DNA from: Nitratireductor aquimarinus
GTDB lineage: Bacteria; Pseudomonadota; Alphaproteobacteria; Rhizobiales; Rhizobiaceae
Length of the DNA: 64,000 nucleotides
Assembly: GCF_017255295.1 (NCBI RefSeq)
Contig: NZ_JAFKDE010000008.1
Span: 124,001-188,000, forward strand
Direction: 5' to 3'
This document shows, piece by piece, positions 9,297 to 17,673 of this stretch (the stretch's first letter is position 1; each line of letters opens with the position of its first letter). The position numbers were made by a program, and so were the translations under genes. The notes under the pieces were generated by a model. It was not told where the DNA came from. It searched no databases and worked only from the letters and a program-made list of their open reading frames with translations.

Positions 9297-9985
9297 GCAC
9301 TTTCGACCTTGTGATTTTTGACTGCGACGGCGTTCTGATCGACAGCGAGCCGCTGGCGAGCCGTACACTTGCCCGCGCCATGACCACTGCGGGCATGCCC
9401 ATCTCGTCGCAACAGGCGCTGGTGGATTTCACCGGCAAAAGCCTTGGCGACATTCGCCAGACATTGCTCGAACGCGGGCTCGAGGATTTCGAAGGCCTGC
9501 ACCGGGACTGGCAGGCGGAGCTTTTCGGCAGTTTCGCCTCCGATCTGCGCCCGATGGCGGGCATTGAGGATCTGCTGGACCGTCTGGATGCGCCGATCTG
9601 CGTGGCCTCAAACTCCGGGCATGAGCGGCTGCGGGCAAGCCTTGGCCTGACGCCGCTCTGGCAGCGCTTCGCGCCTCGGGTTTTCAGCGCTGATGATGTG
9701 CCCCGGCCGAAGCCTGCGCCGGATCTGGTGCAACATTGTCTGGAGCGTTGCGGCGCGCGGCCGGAACGCAGCGTCATGATCGATGACAGCGCACATGGCA
9801 TTGCCGCCGCCCGCGCCGCCGGTGTGCTGCCGATCGGGTTTGTCGATCCCGCCGACATTCGCCCCGATCGCGCCGAGCGGCTGGCGGAGGCCGGTGCGCA
9901 CCACATCGTGACCGGGGCAGGTGCACTTTCGGCGCTGCTCGATCCGATGATCATCGCTGAAAGAAAGGTGGCGAGCCTCGCCTGA
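9293..9985 (+). CDS. HAD-superfamily phosphatase (CbbY/phosphoglycolate phosphatase-like)
   Basis: A 230-residue HAD hydrolase of the beta-phosphoglucomutase/CbbY type. Motif I is FDCDGVLIDSEPLASR with the catalytic Asp pair near residues 9-11. Motif II lies in CVASNSGHERLR, the lysine motif in RPKPAPDLVQHCL, and motif III in MIDDSAHGIAAARAAG. The start is ATG 9293, overlapping the phoD stop as ATGA. As the last gene of the ugp-like operon it may dephosphorylate a small sugar- or polyol-phosphate product. The exact substrate cannot be assigned. It converges with the DeoR gene, with 2 bp between the stops. Confidence 0.85.
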   Translation: MSTFDLVIFDCDGVLIDSEPLASRTLARAMTTAGMPISSQQALVDFTGKSLGDIRQTLLERGLEDFEGLHRDWQAELFGSFASDLRPMAGIEDLLDRLDAPICVASNSGHERLRASLGLTPLWQRFAPRVFSADDVPRPKPAPDLVQHCLERCGARPERSVMIDDSAHGIAAARAAGVLPIGFVDPADIRPDRAERLAEAGAHHIVTGAGALSALLDPMIIAERKVASLA

Positions 9986-9987
9986 TC

Positions 9988-10704
9988 CTAATCGCTGTCC
10001 GGCTTGCCGATCCAGAGTTCGAACTCGTCCAGCTGAGCGAATGTGGCGGGGCGCAGCTTGCCCCATTTGGAGGCGTCAGAGACGAGGAAACGCTTTTGGG
10101 AGCGCGCCATGGCGGCGCGCTTCACGGCCACTTCGTGGAAGTGAAAACAGGTCACGCCTTCGTTTTCATGAATGCCGGCGGCTGAGAAGAAACCTTTGGT
10201 GATGTTGATTTCCTGAAGCATCTTGAGCGCCGTATCGGAGCTGAAACTGCCGCTTTCCGGATGATAGAGACCGGCGAGCAGAACCAGTTTCACCCCATCC
10301 AGCCGTGACACGATCTCGGCGATGTTCAGAGCCTGCGTGACGACGGTGATGTTTGCGTTCTGGGGCACATTGGCCGCCAGATGCTGAAGCGTGGAGCCGC
10401 AGTCGATGAAGATAGTGTCTTCGGGTGCGACCATGGCCACCGCCTGTCGCGCAACGAGGGTCTTGGCCTGTGTGTTGGTGCCCTGCGCGTGGGAGAGCGA
10501 ATAGCGCTCGCCCTTTTCGCTGGCGGACATGATGTAGCCGCCCAGGCACAGAATGCCGTTTTCGCCGTCACCCAGGTCGCGGCGAATGGTTATCTCGGAT
10601 GTGTTCAGCTTCTGCGCCGCTTCGGCGATGTGCAGAATGGCGCCTGACGCGCAGAGCTTCCTGAGTGCCTCAATCCGCGCTGCCCGTCCTGATGGTCTCG
10701 CCAC
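9988..10704 (-). CDS. DeoR-family transcriptional regulator
   Basis: A 238-residue DeoR-type repressor. The N-terminal helix-turn-helix (RIEALRKLCASGAILHIAEAAQKLNTSEITIRRDLG, here described rather than quoted further) has the family's TIRRDL recognition helix near residue 45. The sensor half carries FIDCGSTLQHLAANV, a phosphosugar-binding loop, and a C-terminal FLVSDASKWGKLRPATFA segment. The best start is GTG 10704 with GGAG six bases upstream. A TTG at 10716 would add four residues. It is divergent from the sugar ABC operon at 10930 and probably regulates it through AT-rich palindromes in the 225-bp gap. Confidence 0.85.
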   Translation of the reverse strand: MARPSGRAARIEALRKLCASGAILHIAEAAQKLNTSEITIRRDLGDGENGILCLGGYIMSASEKGERYSLSHAQGTNTQAKTLVARQAVAMVAPEDTIFIDCGSTLQHLAANVPQNANITVVTQALNIAEIVSRLDGVKLVLLAGLYHPESGSFSSDTALKMLQEINITKGFFSAAGIHENEGVTCFHFHEVAVKRAAMARSQKRFLVSDASKWGKLRPATFAQLDEFELWIGKPDSD

Positions 10705-10806
10705 ATGATTCTCCAAGCCAGTGAGGTTTCAACAATACTTCATGGCGCAAGTCGTTGTCCGCAAGTGTGATGAATGCATTTGCAAAGGGTTGCAGGTTTT
10801 GATTGG

Positions 10807-10864
10807 ATATGATCATATTGAATGGAATTGATCAATATTAGCGCATAATATTGAGTTAATTCAA
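10807..10864. promoter_or_regulatory. Cluster of AT-rich palindromes, candidate DeoR operators
   Basis: ATATGATCATAT (10807-10818) and ATTGATCAAT (10827-10836) are perfect palindromes sharing a central TGATCA. TTGAGTTAATTCAA (10851-10864) is palindromic at 12 of 14 positions. All lie between the divergent DeoR gene and the sugar ABC operon, in a stretch much more AT-rich than its surroundings. Confidence 0.5.
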
Positions 10865-10929
10865 TCATATGCGTTCCCGCCACGCTGTCTCGTTCAGGGT
10901 TTCGGCGGAACCGAGGAGGAGGAAAACCA

Positions 10930-11976
10930 ATGAAATCTCTGCTGACCGCAGCTTCTTTAGCGCTCTCTTTGCTGGGGACATCCGCGCTGGCCGACCAGAT
11001 TGTGGATACGTCGAACCTCAATGAGGAGCTGATCGCAACGAAGGACGACAAGAAATACACCATCGCCACGGTCGTGAAGGTTGACGGCATCGCCTGGTTC
11101 GACCGCATGCGTGACGGTGTCGAGCAGTTCAAGGGCGATACGGGCCATGACGTCTGGATGGTCGGCCCGAGCCAGGCTGACGCGGCCGCGCAGGTGCAGC
11201 TCATCGAGAACCTGATCGCACAGGGCGTTGACGCAATCGCCGTTGTGCCGTTCTCCGTTGAGGCGGTGGAGCCGGTGCTGAAGAAGGCGCGCGATCGCGG
11301 CATTGTGGTGATCTCGCACGAGGCGTCCAACCTGCAGAACACCGATTACGACCTCGAAGCCTTCGACAACCTCGCCTATGGCGCCAACCTGATGAAAGAG
11401 CTTGGCAAGTACACGGGCGGGAAGGGCAAATACGTCACGACCGTCGGCTCGCTGACCTCCAAGAGCCAGATGGAATGGGTCGACGGCGCTGTTGCCTACC
11501 AGAAAGAGCATTTCCCGGACATGGAAATGGTCGGCGACCGTCTCGAGACCTATGACGATGCGGCCACCGACTACACCAAGCTGAAAGAGGCAATGACCAC
11601 CTATCCCGACATCACGGGCATTCTCGGCGCGCCGATGCCGACGTCTGCCGGTGCAGGGCGCCTGATCGCCGAAGGTGGTCTCAAGGACAAGGTGTTCTTT
11701 GCCGGTACGGGCCTGCCTTCGGTGGCTGGCGAGTATCTCGGCAATGGCGACATCCAGTACATCCAGTTCTGGGATCCGGCCGTTGCCGGCTACGCCATGA
11801 ACATGCTGGCCGTTGCTGCCCTTGAGGGCAAGGGCGACCAGATCAAGTCGGGTCTGAACCTCGGTCTGACGGGCTACGAGTCCCTCACGACGCCGGATGA
11901 GGCGAACCCGAACCTGCTTTATGGCGCAGGCTGGGTCGGCGTTACGGCTGAAAACATGGACAAGTACGACTTCTGA
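10930..11976 (+). CDS. Sugar ABC transporter binding protein, RbsB/LsrB-like
   Basis: Periplasmic binding protein of the peripla_BP_4 (RbsB/LsrB) type, 348 residues. The signal peptide is about residues 1-21, ending SALA. Landmarks are TIATVVKVDGIAWFDRMRDGVEQF, QVQLIENLIAQGVDAIAVVPFS, VVISHEASNLQNTDYD and the hinge-proximal ITGILGAPMPTSAGAGRLIAEGG. An AGGAGGA ribosome site precedes ATG 10930. The EASN and LGAPMPT sections resemble AI-2/rhamnose/pentose binders more than ribose binders, but the ligand is not settled. Downstream ATPase, two permeases, an epimerase-like protein and ribokinase complete a sugar uptake pathway. Confidence 0.88.
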   Translation: MKSLLTAASLALSLLGTSALADQIVDTSNLNEELIATKDDKKYTIATVVKVDGIAWFDRMRDGVEQFKGDTGHDVWMVGPSQADAAAQVQLIENLIAQGVDAIAVVPFSVEAVEPVLKKARDRGIVVISHEASNLQNTDYDLEAFDNLAYGANLMKELGKYTGGKGKYVTTVGSLTSKSQMEWVDGAVAYQKEHFPDMEMVGDRLETYDDAATDYTKLKEAMTTYPDITGILGAPMPTSAGAGRLIAEGGLKDKVFFAGTGLPSVAGEYLGNGDIQYIQFWDPAVAGYAMNMLAVAALEGKGDQIKSGLNLGLTGYESLTTPDEANPNLLYGAGWVGVTAENMDKYDF

Positions 11977-11988
11977 TTTCGTACGAAG

Positions 11989-12016
11989 CTGACGCGCGGT
12001 TCCGGGCGTCAGTTTT
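11989..12016 (+). terminator. Hairpin with T-tract after the sugar binding-protein gene
   Basis: CTGACGC (11989-11995) pairs with GCGTCAG (12006-12012), followed by TTTT. A second hairpin, CCCGGG at 12031-12036 with CCCGGG at 12045-12050, follows before the ATPase start. A leaky terminator that lets binding protein exceed transporter is likely. Confidence 0.6.
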
Positions 12017-12077
12017 CAACCGTGCCGGAGCCCGGGTTCTGACCCCCGGGCGACCATTTCAGCCTGCCGGGAAAATC

Positions 12078-13574
12078 ATGTCCGAATATCTGATCGAGCT
12101 GAAGAACATCAGCAAGCGCTTCGGTGGCGTGCGCGCGCTGGACGGCGTCTCCATTTGCATCCGTCCCGGCGAAATCCACTGCCTTGCCGGCGAGAACGGC
12201 TCCGGCAAATCCACCGTCATCAAGGTGATGTCGGGAATCTACACACCCGAAGAGGGTGAAATCCTGATCGATGGCACAGCAGTCTCGCGGCTTGACCCGA
12301 TCATGGCCGTGCAGAAGGGGGTGCAGGTCATCTATCAGGACTTTTCCCTGTTCGGGAATTTGACCGTTGCCGAGAACCTGGCGCTCAACACCTATCTTCT
12401 GGAGGGGCGTTCCAGAATGGACTGGCCCCGCGCCCGCGAGATGGCGCGCGAGGTTCTGGCCCGCCTCGATGTCGAGATCGATATCGACGCCGAAGTCGAG
12501 ACGCTGCCGACTTCGGGAAAGCAGATCGTCGCGATTGCGCGCGCGCTTCTTGCCCGCGCCCGGCTGATCGTCATGGACGAGCCGACCACGGCGCTCACCG
12601 GCCATGAGGTCGATGCGCTGTTCGGCATTGTTCGCGATCTCCAGAAACAGGGCATCGCGGTTCTCTTCGTCAGCCACAAGATGCGCGAGATGCTGGAAAT
12701 TTCGGAGCGCCTGACCGTGTTCCGGAACGGCAAAAAGGTGGCTGAAGGCGCGATGAGCGAATTCGACGAACCGGCCATCACCCGCGCCATGACGGGCCTT
12801 GAACTGGACGACGAGCCCTATGAGCCCGAAATCCCCGCCGACGCGGCGCCCGCGCTGGAGGTTGAGGGGCTCACTGTTTCCGGAAGCGTCGATGATGTGA
12901 GCCTGACGCTGCGGCCAGGAGAGATTGTCGGCATTTCCGGCCTGATCGGTTCCGGCCGAACCGAACTGGCGCGGGCGCTGTTTGGAATGGAAAACGCCAG
13001 TGCCAGACGGTTTCGCGTTGCGGGAAAGGATGTTCTTCCCCGCTCGGTGCAGGAGGCGATCAGCCTTGGCATCGCCTATGTGCCGGAAGACCGGCTGAGC
13101 GAGGGCCTTTTCCTGACGCAATCCATCGAGCGCAACATGGTTGTGAGCATTCTGGACCGTCTGCGGCGTGGCCTCTTTCTCGACCGTGATGCGATGCGCG
13201 GGAAGACGGAAGAGATGTTCGCGGCCATGCAGATTGCGGCCCCGTCGCCCGAAACGGCGGTGGGCAATCTGTCGGGCGGCAATGCGCAGCGCGTCATGCT
13301 GGGGCGCTGGCTCCTGACCGGCGCGAAGGTGCTGATCCTCAACGGTCCGACGGTGGGCGTCGACGTAGGCTCCAAGGCCAAGATCCACCACATCATTCGC
13401 GATCTGGCGCGCGAGGAAGGCGTTGCCGTCCTGATGATTTCGGATGACGTGCCGGAGCTGACCGGCAACTGCAATCGCATTCATGTCATGCATGAGGGGC
13501 GTTTTGTCGGCGCGTTCTCTGGCGCGGAGATGACCGAAGACGCCATCAATGACAGCCTCAAGGCACTCAAGTAA
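12078..13574 (+). CDS. Sugar ABC transporter ATPase, RbsA/MglA type with two nucleotide-binding domains
   Basis: A 498-residue cytoplasmic ATPase of the CUT2 class with two fused ABC domains. The first domain has Walker A GENGSGKST near residue 39 and Walker B RLIVMDEPTTAL. Its signature region reads TLPTSGKQIVAIARALLA, a weak LSGGQ. The second domain has the atypical Walker A GLIGSGRTE, an LSGGNAQRVMLGRWL signature and LILNGPTVGVDVGS in place of a normal Walker B. This asymmetry is normal for RbsA/MglA. It sits between the binding protein and two permeases and energises sugar uptake. Confidence 0.9.
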   Translation: MSEYLIELKNISKRFGGVRALDGVSICIRPGEIHCLAGENGSGKSTVIKVMSGIYTPEEGEILIDGTAVSRLDPIMAVQKGVQVIYQDFSLFGNLTVAENLALNTYLLEGRSRMDWPRAREMAREVLARLDVEIDIDAEVETLPTSGKQIVAIARALLARARLIVMDEPTTALTGHEVDALFGIVRDLQKQGIAVLFVSHKMREMLEISERLTVFRNGKKVAEGAMSEFDEPAITRAMTGLELDDEPYEPEIPADAAPALEVEGLTVSGSVDDVSLTLRPGEIVGISGLIGSGRTELARALFGMENASARRFRVAGKDVLPRSVQEAISLGIAYVPEDRLSEGLFLTQSIERNMVVSILDRLRRGLFLDRDAMRGKTEEMFAAMQIAAPSPETAVGNLSGGNAQRVMLGRWLLTGAKVLILNGPTVGVDVGSKAKIHHIIRDLAREEGVAVLMISDDVPELTGNCNRIHVMHEGRFVGAFSGAEMTEDAINDSLKALK

Positions 13575-13580
13575 GGCGGT

Positions 13581-14561
13581 ATGATGAAAAGGTTCCAATC
13601 CACGGAGGCCGTGATTGCCCTCGTCCTGCTGGCGGTGACGGTGCTGATCGGCTTGATCAATCCGGCTTTCTGGGGCGTCGCCAATCTGTTCAGCCTGGCG
13701 AAGGCCAATGTGGTCATCGGCATCATGGCGCTCGGCGTGCTGCTGATCATGATATCCGGCGGCATCGACGTTTCGTTCCCGGCGATCTCGGCGGCGGCCC
13801 TCTACATCACGGTGCGCACCATGGTCGCGCTCGATTATGACGGCGTTCTGCTGCCATTCATCGCGGCGTCAGTGATCGGTGTGTTGCTCGGCGCGTTCAA
13901 CGCCTTCATCATCGACCGGTTCAAGATGATCCCGCTGATCGTCACGCTGGGCACTGCCTCCATCATTCGCGGGCTGGTGCTGGGCCTGCTCGGCACCTCC
14001 ATCGTGAACATCAACAAGATGCCCGATGCGCTGATCGAATTCGGCAAGCAGGATCTGACGACCGTAACCGCGCAGAACGGGGCGACGGTCGGGCTGACGG
14101 CAATGATCCTGGTCTATCTGGCGATTGCGCTGGTGATCCACATCATCCTTCGTCACACCATGACCGGCCGTTCTGTCTACGCCTATGGCGGTGATCCGGA
14201 ATCGGCGCGGCGCGCCGGCGTCAACACGCGGCGCACCATCTTCTTCGTCTATTGCACGGCGGGCCTTCTGGCGGGCTTTGCGGGCCTCTTGCACAGCTCG
14301 ATGATCTGGCAGGCCAACCCGCGCGACTTCATGGGGCTGGAGCTTGATGTGATCGCGGCCGTGGTGCTTGGCGGCGCGTCGATCTTCGGCGGGCGCGGTT
14401 CCGTGCTCGGCACGATGATCGGCGTGTTCACGCTCGTCATGGTCAAGAACTCGCTGATCCTGATGAAAGTGGACACCACCTGGCAGCGTGTCGTCGTCGG
14501 CATGATCATCATCGCAGCGACCGCCATCACCGCATGGCGCGACCGGAAGAAACTGGCTTGA
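13581..14561 (+). CDS. Sugar ABC transporter permease (RbsC-like), first
   Basis: A 326-residue CUT2-class permease, strongly hydrophobic, with about eight to ten membrane segments. Family landmarks are LLIMISGGIDVSFPAISAAA near residue 55, FNAFIIDRFKMIPLIVTLGT, and VIAAVVLGGASIFGGRGSVLGT near residue 260, the coupling region. It starts 7 bp after the ATPase. ATG 13581 or the adjacent 13584 could serve. It probably forms a heterodimer with the next permease. Confidence 0.88.
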   Translation: MMKRFQSTEAVIALVLLAVTVLIGLINPAFWGVANLFSLAKANVVIGIMALGVLLIMISGGIDVSFPAISAAALYITVRTMVALDYDGVLLPFIAASVIGVLLGAFNAFIIDRFKMIPLIVTLGTASIIRGLVLGLLGTSIVNINKMPDALIEFGKQDLTTVTAQNGATVGLTAMILVYLAIALVIHIILRHTMTGRSVYAYGGDPESARRAGVNTRRTIFFVYCTAGLLAGFAGLLHSSMIWQANPRDFMGLELDVIAAVVLGGASIFGGRGSVLGTMIGVFTLVMVKNSLILMKVDTTWQRVVVGMIIIAATAITAWRDRKKLA

Positions 14562-14572
14562 GGGGAGACGAC

Positions 14573-15583
14573 ATGACTGCCAAAGCCGAAGAGAAGAGCC
14601 TGGTTCAACGGCTCCTTGGGAATGACGCTTCCATCGCGCAGCTGGCCGTGATCACGGTGGTGATCTTCGTGCTGATGGCCGGGCTCAACCCGGACAAGTT
14701 CCTGCGCTACTACAATTTCGAGTCCATCACCTACATCATGCCCGAGCTGGGCATTCTGTGCATTGCCATGATGGTGGCCATGCTGACGGGCGGCATCGAT
14801 CTGTCCATCGTCGCCATCGCCAATCTGGCTGCGATCACGGCAGGGGTGTATTTCCGCCATCCCGTTGTCGCCGAGGCGCTTGCGGCGGGCGGCGTCGGTC
14901 TTGTGCTCCACACGGCGATGGGCGTGATCATCGCGCTTCTGGTGGGGCTCGCGGCGGGGCTGGTCAATGGCGTCCTGATCGCGCGACTGCGCATCATTCC
15001 CATTCTGGCGACGCTCGGCACCGGGCAGGTGTTTGCGGGCCTCGCGCTCGTTCTGACCGGCGGTCCGGCCATTGTCGGCTTCCCGCAGACCTGGAACTGG
15101 ATCGGCACCGGCAAACTGCTTGGTGTGGCGACGCCGTTCTGGATCCTGATCGTCGTGGCGTCCGTGGTGGCCATTCTCTTGCGCCGCACGCATCTGGGCG
15201 TGAACCTGATGCTGATCGGCACCAATGCGCGCGCCGCCGTTTTTGCGGGCATCCGCAGCTCCCGCATGATCCTCTACAGCTACGCGTTGACCGGGCTCAT
15301 GGCGGCGATTGCGGGCATTCTGCTCTCGGGCCGCACCAACTCGGCCAAGGCGGATTTCGGTGCGTCTTATCTGTTGCAGGCCGTTCTGATCGCAGTGCTT
15401 GGCGGCACGAACCCAGCCGGCGGCAAGGGGCGTGTTCTCGGGGTGCTTCTGGCGCTGGTGGCGCTCATGTTCCTCTCGTCCGGCATGCAGATGATGCGCG
15501 CCTCCAACTTCCTGATCGATGCGATGTGGGGCGGCTTCCTGGTTCTGGTGATTGCAATCAACTATCTGAGGTCGTCGAAATGA
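14573..15583 (+). CDS. Sugar ABC transporter permease (RbsC-like), second
   Basis: A 336-residue CUT2-class permease with the same layout as its upstream neighbour: IAMMVAMLTGGIDLSIVAIAN, VNGVLIARLRIIPILATLGTG, and the coupling stretch LLQAVLIAVLGGTNPAGGKG. ATG 14573 follows a GGGGAGA ribosome site. The stop overlaps the ATG of the epimerase-like gene as ATGA. Paired unequal permeases are typical of AI-2 (LsrC/LsrD) and some pentose systems. Confidence 0.88.
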   Translation: MTAKAEEKSLVQRLLGNDASIAQLAVITVVIFVLMAGLNPDKFLRYYNFESITYIMPELGILCIAMMVAMLTGGIDLSIVAIANLAAITAGVYFRHPVVAEALAAGGVGLVLHTAMGVIIALLVGLAAGLVNGVLIARLRIIPILATLGTGQVFAGLALVLTGGPAIVGFPQTWNWIGTGKLLGVATPFWILIVVASVVAILLRRTHLGVNLMLIGTNARAAVFAGIRSSRMILYSYALTGLMAAIAGILLSGRTNSAKADFGASYLLQAVLIAVLGGTNPAGGKGRVLGVLLALVALMFLSSGMQMMRASNFLIDAMWGGFLVLVIAINYLRSSK

Positions 15584-16686
15584 GCGCTCGTGACAGCGAT
15601 ACCGTCTTCAACCTTTCGCCCGAAATGTTCCCTGCACGCGGCGAGCTTGTGCTGGCCACGGGCGACGGGTTCACCGTGACGGCGTTCCGCTATCCTTCAT
15701 CCGTCGAGGGGCTGCGGATCGAGAACCGGCGCGGGCAGGTTACGGTTCTGCCCTATCTGGGACAGATGATCTGGGATGCGGTGTTCGACGGGCGCAGGCT
15801 CACCATGGGCAATGTGTTTCCCCATCCACGCAAGGGCGCGTCGATCATCGAGACCTATGGCGCTTTTGCTTACCATGCAGGCGTTCTGCGCAATGGCGCA
15901 CCCGGACCGGAAGACGATCATCCCCTTCATGGCGAAATGCCGGTCGCCGGCATGGACAGCGCGCATCTGCGCTTCGGGCGCGATGATGCAGGCGCATTTG
16001 TCGAGCTGTGCAGCAAGACCGAATATGTGATGGGCTTCGGGCCGCATTACATCGCAAGACCGCGGGCTCGGCTGCCCGCGGACAGCGGGCTGATCGAGAT
16101 CGAGATGGTCGTTGAGAACCTGTCGGCGCATCCGATGGAGCTCATGTACATGCTGCACGCGAATTTCGACTTCGTGGCGGGCGCGCAGATCCATCAACCG
16201 GCGGAATATTCTCAGAAAGGCACGGTCGTTCGCAAGACCATCCCCGGTCATGTGACGCCTTCGCAGGCGTTTCTGGATCTTCTGGATGACCTTTCGGGAA
16301 ACCCCGCGCGCATGCAGACGCTGGATGAGCCGGCGCTCTACAGCCCCGAGCAGGTGTTTTATGTGCGCGGGCTTGGAACGAATGCTGAAGGCAGCACGCG
16401 GCTGGTGATGGCGCTTCCCGAGGGTGACGCCTGTTCCGTCAGCTACCGCCCGGAAGATCTGCCGCACTGTGTGCGCTGGATCCTGAACGATGGCGATGCG
16501 CAGGTCGCAGCCTTTGCGCTGCCCTCCACCTGCGAGCCGGAAGGTTACACCGCCGAGAAAGCCAAGGGGCATGTGCGCATTCTGCCGCCGGGCGAGACCG
16601 CGCGTTTCCCCGTGACGCTTGGATATCTGAGTGCGCAGGAAGCGCCCGCCGCAATTGCCGAAGTCAACCAGATGAGCAAGGACTGA
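15580..16686 (+). CDS. DUF4432-type aldose 1-epimerase-like protein
   Basis: A 368-residue protein resembling the DUF4432 branch of galactose-mutarotase-fold proteins. Visible elements are ITVLPYLGQMIWDAVFDG-like text near residue 50, HPLHGEMPVAGMDSAHLRF near residue 110 with candidate active-site His, and MLHANFDFVAGAQI near residue 185. The start overlaps the permease stop by 4 nt. No signal peptide is seen. In other sugar operons these proteins are associated with deoxyribose or pentose use and may convert sugar anomers before phosphorylation. Here the ribokinase gene follows 3 bp later, which fits that role. Confidence 0.8.
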   Translation: MSARDSDTVFNLSPEMFPARGELVLATGDGFTVTAFRYPSSVEGLRIENRRGQVTVLPYLGQMIWDAVFDGRRLTMGNVFPHPRKGASIIETYGAFAYHAGVLRNGAPGPEDDHPLHGEMPVAGMDSAHLRFGRDDAGAFVELCSKTEYVMGFGPHYIARPRARLPADSGLIEIEMVVENLSAHPMELMYMLHANFDFVAGAQIHQPAEYSQKGTVVRKTIPGHVTPSQAFLDLLDDLSGNPARMQTLDEPALYSPEQVFYVRGLGTNAEGSTRLVMALPEGDACSVSYRPEDLPHCVRWILNDGDAQVAAFALPSTCEPEGYTAEKAKGHVRILPPGETARFPVTLGYLSAQEAPAAIAEVNQMSKD

Positions 16687-16689
16687 GCC

Positions 16690-17634
16690 ATGACGTCAAA
16701 CAGCAGAACCGGTCGCATTGTCGTTGTCGGCTCCAACATGGTCGATCTGATCACCTATGTCTCCCGCATGCCGGCGCCGGGCGAAACGCTGGAAGCGCCA
16801 AGCTTTGAGAGCGGGTGCGGGGGCAAGGGTGCAAACCAGGCTGTTGCGGCTGCGAAGCTCGGTTCGCAGGTGAGCATGGTCTCAAGGGTTGGCGATGATC
16901 TGTTCGGCGACAACACGCTCCGGAATTTCTCCGATCACGGGATCGATATCCGTCATGTCGCCAAGGTCGCCGGAAAGTCATCCGGCGTTGCCCCCATTTT
17001 TGTCGATGAAAGCGGTGAGAACTCCATTCTCATCGTGAAGGGTGCGAATGAAGACCTGCTCCCGGCCGACGTCGATGCCGCAGAAGATGTGCTGCGCGAT
17101 GCGGACCTCATTCTGATGCAGCTGGAGATCCCGCTGGAGACGATCTACCACACGGTTCGCCGTGCGGCGGAATGGGGCGTGCCGACCATCCTGAACCCGG
17201 CGCCCGCGACTTCGGCGCTGAGTGTTTCTGACCTCAAGAGCCTGAGCTTCCTTGTTCCAAACGAAAGCGAGCTTGCGCTTCTTTCAGGTATGCCCACAGA
17301 TACCGAGGAAGAGATCATGGCGGCCGCGCGCAGCCTGATCGAGAAGGGCATTGGCACCGTCATCGTGACACTCGGCTCGCGTGGCGCGCGCCTTGTGACA
17401 GCGGACCGCTTCACGACCATCGAGCCTGTGAGCGTCACCCCGGTGGACACGACTGGCGCGGGCGACGCCTTTATCGGCTCTTTCGCGCATTTCTTTGCAG
17501 CAACGGGTGAGACCGAGACGGCGCTGAACCGCGCGGCCCGCTATGCAGCCTATTCCGTGGGTCGGCGCGGGACACAGAAGTCCTATGCATCGGCCGACGA
17601 TTTTGACGCGTTCTGCGAAGCGCTTCCACAATAG
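16690..17634 (+). CDS. Ribokinase-like PfkB-family carbohydrate kinase
   Basis: A 314-residue PfkB kinase, ATP-dependent and cytoplasmic. The N-terminal GSNMVDLITYVSRMPAPGET and GGKGANQAVAAAKLG motifs (residues about 12-60) are characteristic of ribokinase. The C-terminal anion-hole and catalytic motif is DTTGAGDAFIGSF near residue 255, where the GAGD aspartate is the base. ILNPAPA and VPNESE are also ribokinase-like. It ends the ABC operon and should phosphorylate the imported pentose or deoxypentose. A hairpin follows. Confidence 0.88.
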   Translation: MTSNSRTGRIVVVGSNMVDLITYVSRMPAPGETLEAPSFESGCGGKGANQAVAAAKLGSQVSMVSRVGDDLFGDNTLRNFSDHGIDIRHVAKVAGKSSGVAPIFVDESGENSILIVKGANEDLLPADVDAAEDVLRDADLILMQLEIPLETIYHTVRRAAEWGVPTILNPAPATSALSVSDLKSLSFLVPNESELALLSGMPTDTEEEIMAAARSLIEKGIGTVIVTLGSRGARLVTADRFTTIEPVSVTPVDTTGAGDAFIGSFAHFFAATGETETALNRAARYAAYSVGRRGTQKSYASADDFDAFCEALPQ

Positions 17635-17646
17635 TGCCTCTTTCGC

Positions 17647-17670
17647 AGTCGGGCAGATGACTGCCCGGCT
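17647..17670. terminator. Hairpin between convergent ribokinase and DUF454 genes
   Basis: CGGGCAG (17650-17656), loop ATGA, CTGCCCG (17661-17667), extended to a 10-bp stem with one G-U pair. No T-tract on either side. The convergent setting suggests a shared terminator. Confidence 0.45.
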
Positions 17671-17673
17671 GGC

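Noticed and set aside
7566-9368. Long open frame of 600 codons on the minus strand opposite phoD
   Set aside because: It lies antisense to a clear PhoD gene with intact motifs. Its translation is rich in Arg, His and Gly without family motifs, a common GC-codon shadow.
12009-13598. Open frame of 529 codons antisense to the sugar ATPase gene
   Set aside because: The plus-strand gene has all ABC motifs. The antisense product is a shadow without motifs.
14758-15579. Upstream extension of the DUF4432 gene into the second permease gene
   Set aside because: The first 274 codons overlap the permease in another frame. The real start is ATG 15580, overlapping the permease stop.
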